Part shown: positions 50,301-63,600 of the stretch, in pieces
How the letters are laid out: every line of letters begins with the position of its first letter
How positions within the stretch are numbered: the stretch's first letter is position 1
NCBI GenBank assembly: GCA_944548615.1
Contig: CALYMY010000049.1
Span: 186,001 to 250,000, forward strand
From: Micropterix aruncella
Taxonomy: Eukaryota > Arthropoda > Insecta > Lepidoptera > Micropterigidae
Length of the DNA stretch: 64,000 nt
Direction of reading: 5' to 3'
Notes under the pieces: generated by a model
The model's database searches: none
The model's input: only the letters and a program-made list of their open reading frames with translations
Told to the model about the DNA's origin: nothing
Made by a program: the position numbers and the translations under genes

Positions 50301-51399
50301 AATTTCACGTCTCTACGATTGACCGTTGAGGAGTTCCCTCGTCGGGAGCCAACCCTGGGTGCAGCAGCCATGTCATGGTGGAACTTAGTAATTGCCATCA
50401 TAATGGAATGCCTATACCAAATTTCACGTCTCTACGGTTGACCGTTGAGGAGTTCCCTCGTCGGGAGCCAACCCTGGGTGCAGCAGCCATGTCATGGTGG
50501 AACTTAGTAATTGCCATCATAATGGAATGCCTATACCAAATTTCACGTCTCTACGGTTGACCGTTGAGGAGTTCCCTCGTCGGGAGCCAACCCTGGGTGC
50601 AGCAGCCATGTCATGGTGGAACTTAGTAATTGCCATCATAATGGAATGCCTATACCAAATTTCACGTCTCTACGGTTGACCGTTGAGGAGTTCCCTCGTC
50701 GGGAGCCAACCCTGGGTGCAGCAGCCATGTCATGGTGGAACTTAGTAATTGCCATCATAATGGAATGCCTATACCAAATTTCACGTCTCTACGGTTGACC
50801 GTTGAGGAGTTCCCTCGTCGGGAGCCAACCCTGGGTGCAGCAGCGATGTCATGGTGGAACTTAGAAATTGCCGTCATAATGGAATGCCTATACCAAATTT
50901 CACGTCTCTACGGTTGACCGTTGAGGAGTTCCCTCGTCGGGAGCCAACCCTGGGTGCAGCAGCCATGTCATGGTGGAACTTAGTAATTGCCATCATAATG
51001 GAATGCCTATACCAAATTTCACGTCTCTACGGTTGACCGTTGAGGAGTTCCCTCGTCGGGAGCCAACCCTGGGTGCAGCAGCCATGTCATGGTGGAACTT
51101 AGTAATTGCCATCATAATGGAATGCCTATACCAAATTTCATGTCTCTACGGTTGACCGTTGAGGAGTTCCCTCGTCGGGAGCCAACCCTGGGTGCAGCAG
51201 CCATGTCATGGTGGAACTTAGTAATTGCCATCATAATGGAATGCCTATACCAAATTTCACGTCTCTACGGTTGACCGTTGAGAAGTTCCCTCGTCGGGAG
51301 CCAACCCTGGGTGCAGCAGCCATGTCATGGTGGAACTTAGTAATTGCCATCATAATGGAATGCCTATACCAAATTTCACGTCTCTACGGTTGACCGTTG
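47370..51399. repeat. Macrosatellite unit 13, standard 4,030 bp
   Basis: Blocks: linker 47370-48100, 166-bp array 48101-49971, 119-bp array 49972-51399. Private changes are A-to-T at 47605 (interrupting the GAA tract), G-to-A at 50318 (breaking a boundary dyad in the 119-bp array) and C-to-T at 51141. Confidence 0.97.
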
Positions 51400-54300
51400 A
51401 GGAGTTCCCTCGTCCTTGTCACGTACCTCTTTCCGTAGGTTGTTTACTCCTTTTAATTCGTTTAACGCCTCGCGGGCAATATCTCTGGCTCTTTCCGGTA
51501 TTTCTTCGAAATTCCGAAACGGCACTTCTATTTCTGTGGTCTCCATATTGTCTCTTCTCGTTGATCAAAGGCACTGAAAATGAAAATGAAAAAGCACAGA
51601 TTAAATAGTATTGAAAAGTAATTAAAGAAGAAGAAGAAGACGAGATAAAAAGCAGAAGCAATGAAATGAAAAGCGTTCTAAAACCCTATCTTTTGACACC
51701 TCGCTTGTGTGTATATGATAAAATAAAGAATATAATATTTAATTTATTAAACGAAGCCGCGGGAAAAATACTAAAACTCCCTTGGCTCGGATCGCTACTA
51801 TTGAAAACAAACATCGTAAAATCGATAAATAAACTTTCGCAAGTATGACGAGGGCTGAAGTTACCATAGAAACAGAAATCGTTAAATCGATAAATATTCT
51901 ATTGCGAGTCGGGCCACCGCCTGAGCTCGTTACTATGGAAACAAAACCGTTAAATCGATAAATCAATATACCTATACAGATATTAAATCGTCTATAATTC
52001 CGTTAATATTACTCAGATTTGAAAATTAAAAGAAGCGTTAGATGCGCAAAGCAAAACTCTATTAGATAATAATAAACAGGGAGGACTATTGATGCCTTTT
52101 AGCGCAATAGCCCTCAAACGTCGGAAGCCAATTTATTTCGAAAAATGTGATTTTTTCATAACAATTTCTATGTTCAAAATGAAAGTTTATATAAAAAAAT
52201 TCAAAATGTCAAAATTTCGAAAATGCCATTTCGTAGAGATTTCAAAGGCCTTCGTTCTGTCCGAACACCGTAACGCGTTAGGTTTACTCTATCTCGATTT
52301 ATTTCGAAAAATGTGATTTTTTCATAATAATTTCCAAGTTCAAAATGAAAGTTTATATAAAAATTTTCAAAATATCAAAATTTCAAAAATGCCATTTTGT
52401 AGAGCTTAAGCGGGGTGTCGATCTCGCCAAAGACCGCAACGCGGTAGGTTTACTCTATCTCGATTTATTTCGAAAAATGTGATTTTTTCATAACAATTTC
52501 TATGTTCAAAATGAAAGTTTATATAAAATTTTTCAAAATGTCAAAATTTCGAAAATGCCATTTTGTAGAGATTACCAAGGTCGTCGTTCTGTCCGAACGC
52601 CGTAACGCTATAGGTTTACTCTATCACGATCTTTTTCGAAAAATGTGATTTTTTCATAACAATTTCTATGTTTAAAATGAAATTTTATATAAAATTTTTC
52701 AAAATGTCAAAATTTCGAAAATGCCATTTTGTAGAGATTACCAAGGCCGTCGTTCTGTCCGAACGCCGTAACGCTATAGGTTTACTCTATCACGATCTTT
52801 TTCGAAAAATGTGATTTTTTCATAATAATTTCTATGTTTAAAATGAAATTTTATATAAAATTTTTCAAAATGTCAAAATTTCAAAAATGCCATTTTGTAG
52901 AGCTTAAGCGGGGTGTCGATCTAGCCAAAGACCGCAACGCGGTAGGTTTACTCTATCACGGTCTTTTTTGAAAAATGTCATTTATTCATAACAATTTCTA
53001 TGTTCAAAATGAAAGTTTATATAAAAAATTTCAAAATGTCAAAATTTCGAAAATGCCATTTCGTAGAGATTACCAAGGCCGTGGTTCTGTCCGAACGCCG
53101 TAACGCTATAGGTTTACTCTATCACGATCTTTTTCGAAAAATGTGATTTTTTCATTATAATTTCTATGTTTAAAATGAAATTTTATATAAAATTTTTCAA
53201 AATGTCAAAATTTCAAAAATGCCATTTTGTAGAGCTTAAGCGGGGTGTCGATCTCGCCAAAGACCGCAACGCGGTAGGTTTACTCTATCTCGATTTATTT
53301 CGAAAAATGTGATTTTTTCATAACAATTTCTATGTTCAAAATGAAAGTTTATATAAAAAATTTCAAAATGTCAAAATTTCGAAAATGCCATTTTGTAGAG
53401 ATTACCAAGGCCGTCGTTCTGTCCGAACGCCGTAACCCTATAGGTTTACTCTATCACGATCTTTTTCGAAAAATGTGATTTTTTCATAACAATTTCTATG
53501 TTTAAAATGAAATTTTATATAAAATTTTTCAAAATGTCAAAATTTCGAAAATGCCATTTTGTAGAGATTACCAAGGCCGTCGTTCTGTCCGAACGCCGTA
53601 ACCCTATAGGTTTACTCTATCACGATCTTTTTCGAAAAATATGATTTTTTCATAATAATTTCTATGTTTAAAATGAAATTTTATATAAAATTTTTCAAAA
53701 AGTCAAAATTTCAAAAATGCCATTTTGTAGAGCTTAAGCGGGGTGTCGATCTCGCCAAAGACCGCAACGCGGTAGGTTTACTCTATCTCGTTCTTTTGTG
53801 AAAAATGTGATTTTTTCATAACAATTTCTATGTTCAAAATGAAAGTTTATATAAAATTTTTCAAAATGTCAAAATTTCGAAAATGCCATTTTGTAGAGAT
53901 TACCAAGGTCGTCGTTCTGTCCGAACGCCGTAACGCTATAGGTTTACTCTATCACGATCTTTTTCGAAAAATGTGATTTTTTCATAACAATTTCTATGTT
54001 TAAAATGAAATTTTATATAAAATTTTTCAAAATGTCAAAATTTCGAAAATGCCATTTTGTAGAGATTACCAAGGCCGTCGTTCTGTCCGAACGCCGTAAC
54101 GCTATAGGTTTACTCTATCACGATCTTTTTCGAAAAATGTGATTTTTTCATAATAATTTCTATGTTTAAAATGAAATTTTATATAAAATTTTTCAAAATG
54201 TCAAAATTTCAAAAATGCCATTTTGTAGAGCTTAAGCGGGGTGTCGATCTAGCCAAAGACCGCAACGCGGTAGGTTTACTCTATCACGGTCTTTTTCGAA

Positions 54301-56757
54301 AAATGTCATTTATTCATAACAATTTCTATGTTCAAAATGAAAGTTTATATAAAAAATTTCAAAATGTCAAAATTTCGAAAATGCCATTTCGTAGAGATTA
54401 CCAAGGCCGTGGTTCTGTCCGAACGCCGTAACGCTATAGGTTTACTCTATCACGATCTTTTTCGAAAAATGTGATTTTTTCATTATAATTTCTATGTTTA
54501 AAATGAAATTTTATATAAAATTTTTCAAAATGTCAAAATTTCAAAAATGCCATTTTGTAGAGCTTAAGCGGGGTGTCGATCTCGCCAAAGACCGCAACGC
54601 GGTAGGTTTACTCTATCTCGATTTATTTCGAAAAATGTGATTTTTTCATAACAATTTCTATGTTCAAAATGAAAGTTTATATAAAAAATTTCAAAATGTC
54701 AAAATTTCGAAAATGCCATTTTGTAGAGATTACCAAGGCCGTCGTTCTGTCCGAACGCCGTAACCCTATAGGTTTACTCTATCACGATCTTTTTCGAAAA
54801 ATGTGATTTTTTCATAACAATTTCTATGTTTAAAATGAAATTTTATATAAAATTTTTCAAAATGTCAAAATTTCGAAAATGCCATTTTGTAGAGATTACC
54901 AAGGCCGTCGTTCTGTCCGAACGCCGTAACCCTATAGGTTTACTCTATCACGATCTTTTTCGAAAAATATGATTTTTTCATAATAATTTCTATGTTTAAA
55001 ATGAAATTTTATATAAAATTTTTCAAAAAGTCAAAATTTCAAAAATGCCATTTTGTAGAGCTTAAGCGGGGTGTCGATCTCGCCAAAGACCGCAACGCGG
55101 TAGGTTTACTCTATCTCGTTCTTTTGTGAAAAATGTGATTTTTTCATAACAATTTCTATGTTCAAAATGAAAGTTTATATAAAAAATTTCAAAATGTCAA
55201 AATTTCGAAAATGCCATTTCGTAGAGATTTCAAAGGCCTTCGTTATGCCCAAACACCGTAACGCGTTTTATTTACTCTATCACGGTCTTTTTCGAAAAAT
55301 GACATTTATTCATAACAATTTCTATGTTCAGGAGTTCCCTCGTCGGGAGCCAACCCTGGGTGCAGCAGCCATGTCATGGTGGAACTTAGTAATTGCCATC
55401 ATAATGGAATGCCTATACCAAATTTCACGTCTCTACGGTTGACCGTTGAGGAGTTCCCTCGTCGGGAGCCAACCCTGGGTGCAGCAGCCATGTCATGGTG
55501 GAACTTAGTAATTGCCATCATAATGGAATGCCTATACCAAATTTCACGTCTCTACGGTTGACCGTTGAGGAGTTCCCTCGTCGGGAGCCAACCCTGGGTG
55601 CAGCAGCGATGTCATGGTGGAACTTAGAAATTGCCGTCATAATGGAATGCCTATACCAAATTTCACGTCTCTACGGTTGACCGTTGAGGAGTTCCCTCGT
55701 CGGGAGCCAACCCTGGGTGCAGCAGCCATGTCATGGTGGAACTTAGTAATTGCCATCATAATGGAATGCCTATACCAAATTTCACGTCTCTACGGTTGAC
55801 CGTTGAGGAGTTCCCTCGTCGGGAGCCAACCCTGGGTGCAGCAGCCATGTCATGGTGGAACTTAGTAATTGCCATCATAATGGAATGCCTATACCAAATT
55901 TCACGTCTCTACGGTTGACCGTTGAGGAGTTCCCTCGTCGGGAGCCAACCCTGGGTGCAGCAGCCATGTCATGGTGGAACTTAGTAATTGCCATCATAAT
56001 GGAATGCCTATACCAAATTTCACGTCTCTACGGTTGACCGTTGAGGAGTTCCCTCGTCGGGAGCCAACCCTGGGTGCAGCAGCCATGTCATGGTGGAACT
56101 TAGTAATTGCCATCATAATGGAATGCCTATACCAAATTTCACGTCTCTACGGTTGACCGTTGAGGAGTTCCCTCGTCGGGAGCCAACCCTGGGTGCAGCA
56201 GCGATGTCATGGTGGAACTTAGAAATTGCCGTCATAATGGAATGCCTATACCAAATTTCACGTCTCTACGGTTGACCGTTGAGGAGTTCCCTCGTCGGGA
56301 GCCAACCCTGGGTGCAGCAGCCATGTCATGGTGGAACTTAGTAATTGCCATCATAATGGAATGCCTATACCAAATTTCACGTCTCTACGGTTGACCGTTG
56401 AGGAGTTCCCTCGTCGGGAGCCAACCCTGGGTGCAGCAGCCATGTCATGGTGGAACTTAGTAATTGCCATCATAATGGAATGCCTATACCAAATTTCACG
56501 TCTCTACGGTTGACCGTTGAGGAGTTCCCTCGTCGGGAGCCAACCCTGGGTGCAGCAGCCATGTCATGGTGGAACTTAGTAATTGCCATCATAATGGAAT
56601 GCCTATACCAAATTTCACGTCTCTACGGTTGACCGTTGAGAAGTTCCCTCGTCGGGAGCCAACCCTGGGTGCAGCAGCCATGTCATGGTGGAACTTAGTA
56701 ATTGCCATCATAATGGAATGCCTATACCAAATTTCACGTCTCTACGGTTGACCGTTG
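51400..56757. repeat. Macrosatellite unit 14, expanded to 5,358 bp
   Basis: Blocks: linker 51400-52130, 166-bp array 52131-55329, 119-bp array 55330-56757. The excess over standard is 1,328 bp, exactly 8 x 166, all in the 166-bp array. The linker and the 12-monomer 119-bp array are standard. A private C-to-T at 52969 is present in the first pass of the duplicated monomers but not in the second. Confidence 0.97.
52131..55329. repeat. 166-bp array of unit 14, 19 full monomers
   Basis: Monomers 1-10 run normally from 52140. At 53800 the sequence starts like monomer 11 but continues as monomer 3 (GATTACCAAGGTCGTCG), and then runs 4 to 11. Monomers 3-10 are therefore present twice (8 x 166 = 1,328 bp). 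The switch lies between 53800 (end of monomer 10, TTTTGTG) and 53857, the first base that distinguishes monomer 3 from 11. Confidence 0.95.
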
Positions 56758-59700
56758 AGGAGTTCCCTCGTCCTTGTCACGTACCTCTTTCCGTAGGTTG
56801 TTTACTCCTTTTAATTCGTTTAACGCCTCGCGGGCAATATCTCTGGCTCTTTCCGGTATTTCTTCGAAATTCCGAAACGGCACTTCTATTTCTGTGGTCT
56901 CCATATTGTCTCTTCTCGTTGATCAAAGGCACTGAAAATGAAAATGAAAAAGCACAGATTAAATAGTATTGAAAAGTAATTAAAGAAGAAGAAGAAGACG
57001 AGATAAAAAGCAGAAGCAATGAAATGAAAAGCGTTCTAAAACCCTATCTTTTGACACCTCGCTTGTGTGTATATGATAAAATAAAGAATATAATATTTAA
57101 TTTATTAAACGAAGCCGCGGGAAAAATACTAAAACTCCCTTGGCTCGGATCGCTACTATTGAAAACAAACATCGTAAAATCGATAAATAAACTTTCGCAA
57201 GTATGACGAGGGCTGAAGTTACCATAGAAACAGAAATCGTTAAATCGATAAATATTCTATTGCGAGTCGGGCCACCGCCTGAGCTCGTTACTATGGAAAC
57301 AAAACCGTTAAATCGATAAATCAATATACCTATACAGATATTAAATCGTCTATAATTCCGTTAATATTACTCAGATTTGAAAATTAAAAGAAGCGTTAGA
57401 TGCGCAAAGCAAAACTCTATTAGATAATAATAAACAGGGAGGACTATTGATGCCTTTTAGCGCAATAGCCCTCAAACGTCGGAAGCCAATTTATTTCGAA
57501 AAATGTGATTTTTTCATAACAATTTCTATGTTCAAAATGAAAGTTTATATAAAAAAATTCAAAATGTCAAAATTTCGAAAATGCCATTTCGTAGAGATTT
57601 CAAAGGCCTTCGTTCTGTCCGAACACCGTAATGCGTTAGGTTTACTCTATCTCGATTTATTTCGAAAAATGTGATTTTTTCATAATAATTTCCAAGTTCA
57701 AAATGAAAGTTTATATAAAAATTTTCAAAATATCAAAATTTCAAAAATGCCATTTTGTAGAGCTTAAGCGGGGTGTCGATCTCGCCAAAGACCGCAACGC
57801 GGTAGGTTTACTCTATCTCGATTTATTTCGAAAAATGTGATTTTTTCATAACAATTTCTATGTTCAAAATGAAAGTTTATATAAAATTTTTCAAAATGTC
57901 AAAATTTCGAAAATGCCATTTTGTAGAGATTACCAAGGTCGTCGTTCTGTCCGAACGCCGTAACGCTATAGGTTTACTCTATCACGATCTTTTTCGAAAA
58001 ATGTGATTTTTTCATAACAATTTCTATGTTTAAAATGAAATTTTATATAAAATTTTTCAAAATGTCAAAATTTCGAAAATGCCATTTTGTAGAGATTACC
58101 AAGGCCGTCGTTCTGTCCGAACGCCGTAACGCTATAGGTTTACTCTATCACGATCTTTTTCGAAAAATGTGATTTTTTCATAATAATTTCTATGTTTAAA
58201 ATGAAATTTTATATAAAATTTTTCAAAATGTCAAAATTTCAAAAATGCCATTTTGTAGAGCTTAAGCGGGGTGTCGATCTAGCCAAAGACCGCAACGCGG
58301 TAGGTTTACTCTATCACGGTCTTTTTCGAAAAATGTCATTTATTCATAACAATTTCTATGTTCAAAATGAAAGTTTATATAAAAAATTTCAAAATGTCAA
58401 AATTTCGAAAATGCCATTTCGTAGAGATTACCAAGGCCGTGGTTCTGTCCGAACGCCGTAACGCTATAGGTTTACTCTATCACGATCTTTTTCGAAAAAT
58501 GTGATTTTTTCATTATAATTTCTATGTTTAAAATGAAATTTTATATAAAATTTTTCAAAATGTCAAAATTTCAAAAATGCCATTTTGTAGAGCTTAAGCG
58601 GGGTGTCGATCTCGCCAAAGACCGCAACGCGGTAGGTTTACTCTATCTCGATTTATTTCGAAAAATGTGATTTTTTCATAACAATTTCTATGTTCAAAAT
58701 GAAAGTTTATATAAAAAATTTCAAAATGTCAAAATTTCGAAAATGCCATTTTGTAGAGATTACCAAGGCCGTCGTTCTGTCCGAACGCCGTAACCCTATA
58801 GGTTTACTCTATCACGATCTTTTTCGAAAAATGTGATTTTTTCATAACAATTTCTATGTTTAAAATGAAATTTTATATAAAATTTTTCAAAATGTCAAAA
58901 TTTCGAAAATGCCATTTTGTAGAGATTACCAAGGCCGTCGTTCTGTCCGAACGCCGTAACCCTATAGGTTTACTCTATCACGATCTTTTTCGAAAAATAT
59001 GATTTTTTCATAATAATTTCTATGTTTAAAATGAAATTTTATATAAAATTTTTCAAAAAGTCAAAATTTCAAAAATGCCATTTTGTAGAGCTTAAGCGGG
59101 GTGTCGATCTCGCCAAAGACCGCAACGCGGTAGGTTTACTCTATCTCGTTCTTTTGTGAAAAATGTGATTTTTTCATAACAATTTCTATGTTCAAAATGA
59201 AAGTTTATATAAAAAATTTCAAAATGTCAAAATTTCGAAAATGCCATTTCGTAGAGATTTCAAAGGCCTTCGTTATGCCCAAACACCGTAACGCGTTTTA
59301 TTTACTCTATCACGGTCTTTTTCGAAAAATGACATTTATTCATAACAATTTCTATGTTCAGGAGTTCCCTCGTCGGGAGCCAACCCTGGGTGCAGCAGCC
59401 ATGTCATGGTGGAACTTAGTAATTGCCATCATAATGGAATGCCTATACCAAATTTCACGTCTCTACGGTTGACCGTTGAGGAGTTCCCTCGTCGGGAGCC
59501 AACCCTGGGTGCAGCAGCCATGTCATGGTGGAACTTAGTAATTGCCATCATAATGGAATGCCTATACCAAATTTCACGTCTCTACGGTTGACCGTTGAGG
59601 AGTTCCCTCGTCGGGAGCCAACCCTGGGTGCAGCAGCGATGTCATGGTGGAACTTAGAAATTGCCGTCATAATGGAATGCCTATACCAAATTTCACGTCT

Positions 59701-60668
59701 CTACGGTTGACCGTTGAGGAGTTCCCTCGTCGGGAGCCAACCCTGGGTGCAGCAGCCATGTCATGGTGGAACTTAGTAATTGCCATCATAATGGAATGCC
59801 TATACCAAATTTCACGTCTCTACGGTTGACCGTTGAGGAGTTCCCTCGTCGGGAGCCAACCCTGGGTGCAGCAGCCATGTCATGGTGGAACTTAGTAATT
59901 GCCATCATAATGGAATGCCTATACCAAATTTCACGTCTCTACGGTTGACCGTTGAGGAGTTCCCTCGTCGGGAGCCAACCCTGGGTGCAGCAGCCATGTC
60001 ATGGTGGAACTTAGTAATTGCCATCATAATGGAATGCCTATACCAAATTTCACGTCTCTACGGTTGACCGTTGAGGAGTTCCCTCGTCGGGAGCCAACCC
60101 TGGGTGCAGCAGCCATGTCATGGTGGAACTTAGTAATTGCCATCATAATGGAATGCCTATACCAAATTTCACGTCTCTACGGTTGACCGTTGAGGAGTTC
60201 CCTCGTCGGGAGCCAACCCTGGGTGCAGCAGCGATGTCATGGTGGAACTTAGAAATTGCCGTCATAATGGAATGCCTATACCAAATTTCACGTCTCTACG
60301 GTTGACCGTTGAGGAGTTCCCTCGTCGGGAGCCAACCCTGGGTGCAGCAGCCATGTCATGGTGGAACTTAGTAATTGCCATCATAATGGAATGCCTATAC
60401 CAAATTTCACGTCTCTACGGTTGACCGTTGAGGAGTTCCCTCGTCGGGAGCCAACCCTGGGTGCAGCAGCCATGTCATGGTGGAACTTAGTAATTGCCAT
60501 CATAATGGAATGCCTATACCAAATTTCACGTCTCTACGGTTGACCGTTGAGGAGTTCCCTCGTCGGGAGCCAACCCTGGGTGCAGCAGCCATGTCATGGT
60601 GGAACTTAGTAATTGCCATCATAATGGAATGCCTATACCAAATTTCACGTCTCTACGGTTGACCGTTG
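56758..60668. repeat. Macrosatellite unit 15, 3,911 bp, sister of unit 11
   Basis: Blocks: linker 56758-57488, 166-bp array 57489-59359, 119-bp array 59360-60668. It shares with unit 11 both the missing GAGAAG-marked 119-bp monomer and the C-to-T change (here at 57632). It does not share unit 11's A-to-G at 41909. Confidence 0.97.
59360..60668. repeat. 119-bp array of unit 15, 11 monomers
   Basis: The monomer order is identical to unit 11, including loss of the GAGAAG-marked monomer. Together with the shared C-to-T change upstream (57632 and 40303), this supports common descent of the two units. Confidence 0.93.
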
Positions 60669-63600
60669 AGGAGTTCCCTCGTCCTTGTCACGTACCTCTT
60701 TCCGTAGGTTGTTTACTCCTTTTAATTCGTTTAACGCCTCGCGGGCAATATCTCTGGCTCTTTCCGGTATTTCTTCGAAATTCCGAAACGGCACTTCTAT
60801 TTCTGTGGTCTCCATATTGTCTCTTCTCGTTGATCAAAGGCACTGAAAATGAAAATGAAAAAGCACAGATTAAATAGTATTGAAAAGTAATTAAAGAAGA
60901 AGAAGAAGACGAGATAAAAAGCAGAAGCAATGAAATGAAAAGCGTTCTAAAACCCTATCTTTTGACACCTCGCTTGTGTGTATATGATAAAATAAAGAAT
61001 ATAATATTTAATTTATTAAACGAAGCCGCGGGAAAAATACTAAAACTCCCTTGGCTCGGATCGCTACTATTGAAAACAAACATCGTAAAATCGATAAATA
61101 AACTTTCGCAAGTATGACGAGGGCTGAAGTTACCATAGAAACAGAAATCGTTAAATCGATAAATATTCTATTGCGAGTCGGGCCACCGCCTGAGCTCGTT
61201 ACTATGGAAACAAAACCGTTAAATCGATAAATCAATATACCTATACAGATATTAAATCGTCTATAATTCCGTTAATATTACTCAGATTTGAAAATTAAAA
61301 GAAGCGTTAGATGCGCAAAGCAAAACTCTATTAGATAATAATAAACAGGGAGGACTATTGATGCCTTTTAGCGCAATAGCCCTCAAACGTCGGAAGCCAA
61401 TTTATTTCGAAAAATGTGATTTTTTCATAACAATTTCTATGTTCAAAATGAAAGTTTATATAAAAAAATTCAAAATGTCAAAATTTCGAAAATGCCATTT
61501 CGTAGAGATTTCAAAGGCCTTCGTTCTGTCCGAACACCGTAACGCGTTAGGTTTACTCTATCTCGATTTATTTCGAAAAATGTGATTTTTTCATAATAAT
61601 TTCCAAGTTCAAAATGAAAGTTTATATAAAAATTTTCAAAATATCAAAATTTCAAAAATGCCATTTTGTAGAGCTTAAGCGGGGTGTCGATCTCGCCAAA
61701 GACCGCAACGCGGTAGGTTTACTCTATCTCGATTTATTTCGAAAAATGTGATTTTTTCATAACAATTTCTATGTTCAAAATGAAAGTTTATATAAAATTT
61801 TTCAAAATGTCAAAATTTCGAAAATGCCATTTTGTAGAGATTACCAAGGTCGTCGTTCTGTCCGAACGCCGTAACGCTATAGGTTTACTCTATCACGATC
61901 TTTTTCGAAAAATGTGATTTTTTCATAACAATTTCTATGTTTAAAATGAAATTTTATATAAAATTTTTCAAAATGTCAAAATTTCGAAAATGCCATTTTG
62001 TAGAGATTACCAAGGCCGTCGTTCTGTCCGAACGCCGTAACGCTATAGGTTTACTCTATCACGATCTTTTTCGAAAAATGTGATTTTTTCATAATAATTT
62101 CTATGTTTAAAATGAAATTTTATATAAAATTTTTCAAAATGTCAAAATTTCAAAAATGCCATTTTGTAGAGCTTAAGCGGGGTGTCGATCTAGCCAAAGA
62201 CCGCAACGCGGTAGGTTTACTCTATCACGGTCTTTTTCGAAAAATGTCATTTATTCATAACAATTTCTATGTTCAAAATGAAAGTTTATATAAAAAATTT
62301 CAAAATGTCAAAATTTCGAAAATGCCATTTCGTAGAGATTACCAAGGCCGTGGTTCTGTCCGAACGCCGTAACGCTATAGGTTTACTCTATCACGATCTT
62401 TTTCGAAAAATGTGATTTTTTCATTATAATTTCTATGTTTAAAATGAAATTTTATATAAAATTTTTCAAAATGTCAAAATTTCAAAAATGCCATTTTGTA
62501 GAGCTTAAGCGGGGTGTCGATCTCGCCAAAGACCGCAACGCGGTAGGTTTACTCTATCTCGATTTATTTCGAAAAATGTGATTTTTTCATAACAATTTCT
62601 ATGTTCAAAATGAAAGTTTATATAAAAAATTTCAAAATGTCAAAATTTCGAAAATGCCATTTTGTAGAGATTACCAAGGCCGTCGTTCTGTCCGAACGCC
62701 GTAACCCTATAGGTTTACTCTATCACGATCTTTTTCGAAAAATGTGATTTTTTCATAACAATTTCTATGTTTAAAATGAAATTTTATATAAAATTTTTCA
62801 AAATGTCAAAATTTCGAAAATGCCATTTTGTAGAGATTACCAAGGCCGTCGTTCTGTCCGAACGCCGTAACCCTATAGGTTTACTCTATCACGATCTTTT
62901 TCGAAAAATATGATTTTTTCATAATAATTTCTATGTTTAAAATGAAATTTTATATAAAATTTTTCAAAAAGTCAAAATTTCAAAAATGCCATTTTGTAGA
63001 GCTTAAGCGGGGTGTCGATCTCGCCAAAGACCGCAACGCGGTAGGTTTACTCTATCTCGTTCTTTTGTGAAAAATGTGATTTTTTCATAACAATTTCTAT
63101 GTTCAAAATGAAAGTTTATATAAAAAATTTCAAAATGTCAAAATTTCGAAAATGCCATTTCGTAGAGATTTCAAAGGCCTTCGTTATGCCCAAACACCGT
63201 AACGCGTTTTATTTACTCTATCACGGTCTTTTTCGAAAAATGCCATTTATTCATAACAATTTCTATGTTCAGGAGTTCCCTCGTCGGGAGCCAACCCTGG
63301 GTGCAGCAGCCATGTCATGGTGGAACTTAGTAATTGCCATCATAATGGAATGCCTATACCAAATTTCACGTCTCTACGGTTGACCGTTGAGGAGTTCCCT
63401 CGTCGGGAGCCAACCCTGGGTGCAGCAGCCATGTCATGGTGGAACTTAGTAATTGCCATCATAATGGAATGCCTATACCAAATTTCACGTCTCTACGGTT
63501 GACCGTTGAGGAGTTCCCTCGTCGGGAGCCAACCCTGGGTGCAGCAGCGATGTCATGGTGGAACTTAGAAATTGCCGTCATAATGGAATGCCTATACCAA

